Assembly (NCBI GenBank): GCA_030549495.1
Contig: JAUIRK010000896.1
Coordinates: 248,001 to 312,000, forward strand
Direction of reading: 5' to 3'
Length of the DNA stretch: 64,000 nucleotides
From: Nectonema munidae
Lineage: Eukaryota; Nematomorpha; Nectonematoida; Nectonematidae
A program made the translations under genes and the position numbers. The number at the start of each line of letters is the position of its first letter. The stretch's first letter is position 1. The notes beneath the pieces are model-generated. The model was given only the letters and a program-made list of their open reading frames with translations, had not been told where the DNA came from and searched no databases. This document shows positions 58,681 to 64,000 of the stretch, one piece after another.

Positions 58681-61600
58681 GATAATAAAGCATAAATACA
58701 TGGTAATATTTGCCAGGGGAATGAAGGGAGCGCCACTGTTATATATTTAAAATTTTGCCTCCCTCGCAGTCTAAAATGATAATAATAGACAGGTTGACTA
58801 TCACTGATCAGGCAATCAGTAATCCGACACTGGCTTTGTTATCAAAAGCTGAAATAGTTTTTTCAACTGATGATTTGTTGAAATACTTTTCGTCTCTTTT
58901 AACTAAATTTTTAATTTCAAAATTACCATAGCTACTCTTATAAAGTAAAATTTTAATTTTTGATATTTAAAAACAATATTATTTTCATTTTGTTATGTAA
59001 AAACTGCAGAAAATTGTTTTTTTATTGCGTTTGTTCTCGGTATCAAAGATCTCAAATAAAAGAGTAATTTTTAACATATCTAGTGATCAATGCGGGATTT
59101 TCGTTTATACATGTGTCATTTTTTGCGTTGACCACTCGTGCTCTAGCTAGAAAAAGAGTGAATGAAAGATGAACACTTTTGAAATCTTTTCTTGTGAACA
59201 AAATTTTATTGGTGAATTAAGAGAGAATGGCATTAAAAAATAAATCAAATAAAAACTTTACCCGACTTCAATCGCTAAAAATATGTTATAATAAATAGCT
59301 TCTGAGTAGCCTTTGATGCTGACCTTCAAAAGTTCCTTCTTTTTAATTTTTTTATAGCTTGGACTACACTCATGAAAGTTTTTTCCAAATTTTCCTTTTT
59401 GCTTTCATGCAATTTTAAGTATTCGTAAAACTTTAGCAAATAAAGTTGTTATTATTATTATTATTAACAAAAAATTAAAACAATTAAAAAAAATTTTTAA
59501 TTGGAAAACGTTTTGCGTGTTTTGCGGTTGCTAACAAATTAGAGCATGTTATTTCTTTAACAAGGGAGCGCGTGTATAAAATGCGGATGTGGGTAAATGA
59601 TTTCTCTCTTTACCTACTCTGTTAGCATTAACCGATAAGATAAACGTACTTTGTCTTAGAAAATCAAGATGATGATTTAAAATTAAAGCCTAACTATATG
59701 TATCCTTCGTTTTCATAGTATTCTTTTCAGGGCTTCTTTTCTTATTTTTTCTTTATGATTTGCATTCATGACATGTGTACGACCCTAAAGCTTAGAGATT
59801 TGGATTTAATCGCCAAAAGTTACTATTTTTGTACTGATCCTTAAAATCGGTTCATCACTTCTATGGCAGATGTCAATAATCTTTGCAATCTTAGGGACCA
59901 AAAATTGTCATAATCCTTGTCTACCAATAAGTGAAAAAGTAAAATATCATAATTGTTTAAAATATCTCGATTAAATTTCCATTGATGATATATTAATTAA
60001 TTTTAATAGTTTCTGCTACCGGGTGCACCGCCTTCTTGGTACGGCTTTGAGTTCATCAAATTTTTAATAAGCCAGCACTTTAATAAAATGATGCATTCAA
60101 TGAGATTCATTCAAGTGGATATTCATTAAGGCAAAATGCAATGAAATTTTAATTAAAAAAAAATAAATCCTATAGAATTTTTATAACACTGAATCTTTTA
60201 GAGGGCGAAAAATTTGGCTACTTTTTTCCTATACTGGATCTCAGAGAAGGGTCCTGGGCTCTCGCCTACTACACATATTCGCCATCTCTTAAGTCTATAC
60301 TCTATACTAACATTCGATTTTAAATGCGTATGTTCTTTTACGCTTATCGTCATAAATCGCCCTTTCACGTCTCCCTTATCCTCACTGTCAATACCACAAA
60401 AGGGTAGCACAGGGCTTAAAATAATTTAGCTTAGGCACAGTAAAATTTCATTGATTAATAATAATATGTTTATTTTTAGTGCAAACCCTTAATGTAACTG
60501 AAAAGCCGGAAACAAGTTCGATCTTTCACATTTTTTTGTATTGAAACTGTTTTTTAAAAGCCATGATTTTTAGGAAAAACTTTACCTGGTATAACGGCGT
60601 TTAGAAGCAACAGATATGGAGCTCCTTAAAATTAATAGAAGTTACATTTATTTCGTTTTCATTTTACCATCAATAAAGATGTAATTTTTTATTTTTATAA
60701 CTTTCAAACCCCACATAAATTTGTTATATATTCATATTTTTAAAAATTTGTCATATTTAAAATCTACATATTTATTTTCTTATATTTATTTGAAGCATTC
60801 CAAGTCCAATCATTACTAATATTTAATGAATATTTTCTTATATGCTCAATAAAGTATAATGGCTTAATGAATATTTTTTTAATAGCTTCCGAGAAACATA
60901 ATGAAAACTATAGCAAACTTGTCCTAACATCAATTCTTTGCGACCTTGAAAAAATGTAGAATTAGACAAAATCTTCAGTGTTTGGATGAGAGAGAATTAA
61001 AAATTTGTTTTATCTTAATTAACTTTGATGTAAAATATAAGTTGAATAAGACCACAAAGTGTTTGAAATTATATAGTAACTCGTGATATATTTTTAAATT
61101 TAGTCGTAAGCACACTGTTGGTTAAGAAGATTTTTACAACATGGTAACCAGTAAAACTAGTTTAAAAAATGTATTCTAGCTCTTCAGATAGTCAATGATG
61201 GATAAGGACTCTTGAACTTTTGTGAACAACAATGTATTGTAATTAAGAAGTAATGATATTAAAAAATAAATTTAATTTTGGGAGTTTTCCAATTTGATTA
61301 CATATCAATCTAAGGAGATGATGTATTAGATTTTACATTTTCAAACAGCCTTGTTATTTTATTATCGACAAAAAAAAATAAAACTAATATTAATTCCAAA
61401 ATTAAATATGTTTGATAAGTTATGGGAATCCTTAATTATGAGCAAAATAGAATTTGAATTTTAGCAACAACCCTTATAAAATTCCAATTAATACAGCCCT
61501 TTATGTATTCAAAGACCCCGCTTCCAAGAAATATTCATAAAGAAAAGGTTTTGTTAACCAATCGATTAAGTTTTGTTGAATTAAAGATGAAACATTGAGG

Positions 61601-61754
61601 CAATTTTTTTTAATGATTTCCAATTTAAAACGCTTTGTTTAATTGGATGAATATCTCACTTTGAAAATATTCAATAAAAAAATACGCTTATCACAAGAAG
61701 CTCGATGGGAACATTTTGCTTGTTTCTGCGAATTAAGGAATGTAAAGTAAAGAG
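58681..61754. other. AT-rich flank, no gene seen
   Basis: A pogo-like terminal motif AGGTTGACTATCACTGATCA lies at about 58,782, and a short TTA microsatellite at about 59,448. ORFs are short and unsupported. Confidence 0.4.
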
Positions 61755-62900
61755 TCTAGTGGTTCCAAACCTTTTCATCCAGGCATATCATTTTTTCCTC
61801 AATTTAGTTTGCTGACCCCAAAATAAATAAATTGTAATTGTCTTGCCAAATTTCTGTATGTGACTTCATAAAAAATCACCGAAAATTAATGAATCTTCAT
61901 TTATTTAACGTGTTTAAAAATGAAATCTTGTGTGCAATAAAGATATTTCTAAGTTTTACACCAAAAAATAGAATATATCTTTCATGTCATGGTTCTTACA
62001 GATTTTTATCGACAAACTTATCTTCGATGAAGTTTTGGATAGAGCAAAGCGTAATCCATGTTTGTGACCAAATTTATTTATTTCTTCAACTTTATTTGAA
62101 GTAAACTACAAAATCCTAATTTGCACACATGTTGAGGGATAATGCATAAGAATTCTCAGGATTTCTTCAGATAAATTTGGATATCAAAGTAAATTTTTTT
62201 ACCAAAAATTCATTAAGTTACAATGATTCAAAATCAACTTTCCAACAGCTATAGTTTATGAAATCAATAAACTCGTCTTGATAAATTGTTTGTCCTGGAA
62301 CGTTTTCAATTTTTGTTTCAAATGGGTTTTTGAGTAATGTATGAAATATTTGATTCATGTTTGGATAGTACAAAATAAATTCATTTTTTAAGTCTTCAAA
62401 TGTACGATCAACAAGCTGTGAAGTTCGTCAATGAACAAAACATTAGTTTGAATTTCTTCAATGCATAAGTTCAATGTAAGAAACGTGTTTATATTTTTTT
62501 TAAATTTTTTTATAGTCATAAATCGACTTTCATTTGAAATGCGTATGTTTTCTTCAAAATCAAAAATACTAGCGTTTTCCCTTGAAGTGAAAGTTGGAGG
62601 TATTTGAAATTGTAAAAACAAATCCCTCAAATATAATTTCTTTGTCTCTAAAAATTTATAAAATTGTATTTTATTTTGTCGAAATGATGCAGCTAATGTT
62701 TGTGGGGTTGGTTTTTCCAAATAAGCGACAATTAAGAGCACTTGACTGAATAAAGTTAACTCCTTTAACCAGATTTCGTTATCATCAGGCATAGTTTTTA
62801 AATCAAGTACATGACAACGCAGCAATCAGTGAACTCATACAGCTTTAGGTGCAACTTTTTTTTACGATTTCCTGAAAAGCAGATCTAATAATGTAAATAT
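61755..62900 (-). pseudogene. ZBED5-like hAT transposase remnant, copy 2
   Basis: Better preserved than the 17.4-kb copy: a 145-codon open frame (62,388-62,825) reads IWLKELTLFSQVLLIVAYLE, KIQFYKFLETKKLYL, ESRFMTIKKFKKNI, FIDELHSLLIVHLKT, followed in other frames by NEFILYYPN, LLKNPFETK and KVDFESL. This follows the C-terminal half of FAM200/ZBED5 hAT proteins. A degenerate hAT end TAGTGGTTCCAAACCTTTTC lies at 61,759. N-terminal parts are not seen. Confidence 0.6.
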
Positions 62901-63516
62901 TATTTATATTTTAATTTCAATGAAAGGAAGATTCAAATAGAAAAAGAGTCTTATTGATGCCTGTCAAAATTTATATCATTCTTAGATGCCTAATTTTTTT
63001 TCACATCTTTAACTCACATAATAATTTGCATTATAGAGGTTGACCATCACTAATTCGAAAATCAGTTATCCAGCACCATCAGTAATTCGACAAAATTGTT
63101 AAAATAGCCTGTTTAAAATATATTGTATAATAATAAAATAAAAAGCTATTTGTTATTTGATTATTTTTATAATTCAATAAAACAACCACAGTAAAGACAT
63201 ACAAGGCTTTAGATTCAAGTTTTTTAATACTTTAGACACATTATAATGTCCGTATTAAAAATACAGATTAAAATAATAAAAAGAAAAAAAAATTTCATTT
63301 ATAATATAATATTTTCAATTATTTCTTTGATAAAGTAGCTTTATATATATGTATATTAGGGCAGGTCGAATTTATATTTTTTTCAAAACTGCAATCTGAT
63401 CCTATCATTGGTAGATAAAGGAAGTCTTGAAACATCATGGAAAACAAAAATTTTAAAAATTTATTGAAGTATATTTTGAAGAATCCAAATTGAACTTTCA
63501 TATATGCCTGTAATTT
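62901..63516. other. AT-rich, no gene; pogo-like terminal motif
   Basis: AGGTTGACCATCACTAATTC at about 63,037 resembles the motif at 58,782, in the same orientation. Confidence 0.35.
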
Positions 63517-63819
63517 TCAATTGAAAGAATAAAGGCTTTCAAAAAAAGGCATGGGATAATGACTTTTTGATGTAAAAGAAGGACGTTTAGATCTGCTTAA
63601 TAACTTTGTTAAAATGGATTTATGGCGGTTCTCAAATCCATATACCAAATGTGAAGCTTCTGAAACTAACTTTACACTTCTTTCAACACCTTGACAATGA
63701 GAAGGGAGATTTGGGGTGTTTGGCTTGTTTTTACTTTGAATCAATTCTGGTATTTGATCATTTGAGACATTTTTCAATATTGGTGGTTCTACTAAACGAG
63801 TAGAGGTTAGATCTATCAA
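63517..63819 (-). pseudogene. Fragment of an uncharacterised mobile-element-like protein
   Basis: A 100-codon frame reads NLPSHCQGVERSVKLVSEAS followed by HLVYGFENRHKSILTKLLSR. From memory this resembles a conserved C-terminal block (HTQAVERCVKLVTEAS) seen in multicopy uncharacterised arthropod proteins, but the family has no firm name that I can give. No start, zinc finger or terminal repeat is visible. Confidence 0.35.
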
Positions 63820-64000
63820 TTCACACTAAGTTTCAGCTTCCCAGTTTATTTTAGGAATTTTTTTCTCTACTTTAACCTGATCATTATTTCTAAAGTACAA
63901 AATTTGGAAACATTTAAAAATATATTATTAAAAAACAAAAGTTTACATCTTTCTAAGTTCTAAAATTTTATCAAGTGCAATACTTCTAATGATGTTATTA

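Noticed and set aside
1-64000. LTR retrovirus, Polinton or other capsid-bearing element
   Set aside because: No long terminal direct repeats, protease/integrase, capsid or envelope-like coding was recognised anywhere.

Overview
The window looks like arthropod nuclear DNA, very AT-rich and dominated by transposable elements. Only three short stretches look like host coding sequence: a Kunitz exon, thyroglobulin type-1 (TY) exons, and a two-exon signal-peptide gene model. The mix of piggyBac, Merlin, pogo/Tigger, mariner, MULE and hAT transposons, a CR1/Jockey-like LINE, tRNA-derived SINEs and Kunitz/TY secreted inhibitor modules would suit a copepod such as the salmon louse. That organism guess is inference; nothing here proves the species.

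The main structure is a large inverted duplication. Bases 1 to about 16,109 reappear as the reverse complement at about 42,664 to 58,112, with a 26.5-kb unrelated spacer between. The left arm runs off the start of the window, so its outer limit is unknown. The arms are close to identical: I counted 10 differences in about 405 residues of a shared piggyBac transposase. Both arms carry, from outside inward, a two-exon signal-peptide gene model, a Tigger element split by a tRNA-SINE, a piggyBac (PB1) whose coding region is split by a tandem MITE dimer and an unknown ORF, a 90-bp pogo-like MITE, a FLYWCH/MULE remnant, and a TY exon.

The arms differ by three large events. A nearly intact 4.7-kb LINE is present only in the left arm, and the right arm shows the empty site. 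About 4.6 kb including a near-intact piggyBac (PB4) is present only in the right arm. About 545 bp at the Tigger/PB1 junction is missing from the right arm. The inner boundary of the duplication falls inside an intron. The right copy therefore keeps the Kunitz exon joined in matching phase to the TY exon, while the left copy has only a TY exon that has lost a conserved cysteine.

The spacer (16.1-42.7 kb) holds a ZBED5-like hAT remnant, two Merlin elements with terminal repeats and target duplications, two decayed piggyBacs (PB2, PB3), an internally deleted mariner carrying a nested 494-bp element, a LINE 3' remnant, a perfect 54-bp hairpin, a 28-bp minisatellite, and several tandem arrays, two of them with about 150-bp monomers. 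The right flank (58.1-64 kb) has a 344-bp hAT-type MITE and a second ZBED5-like hAT remnant. I saw no LTR retrovirus, Polinton or other capsid-bearing element, no rRNA or functional tRNA gene, and no CRISPR array.
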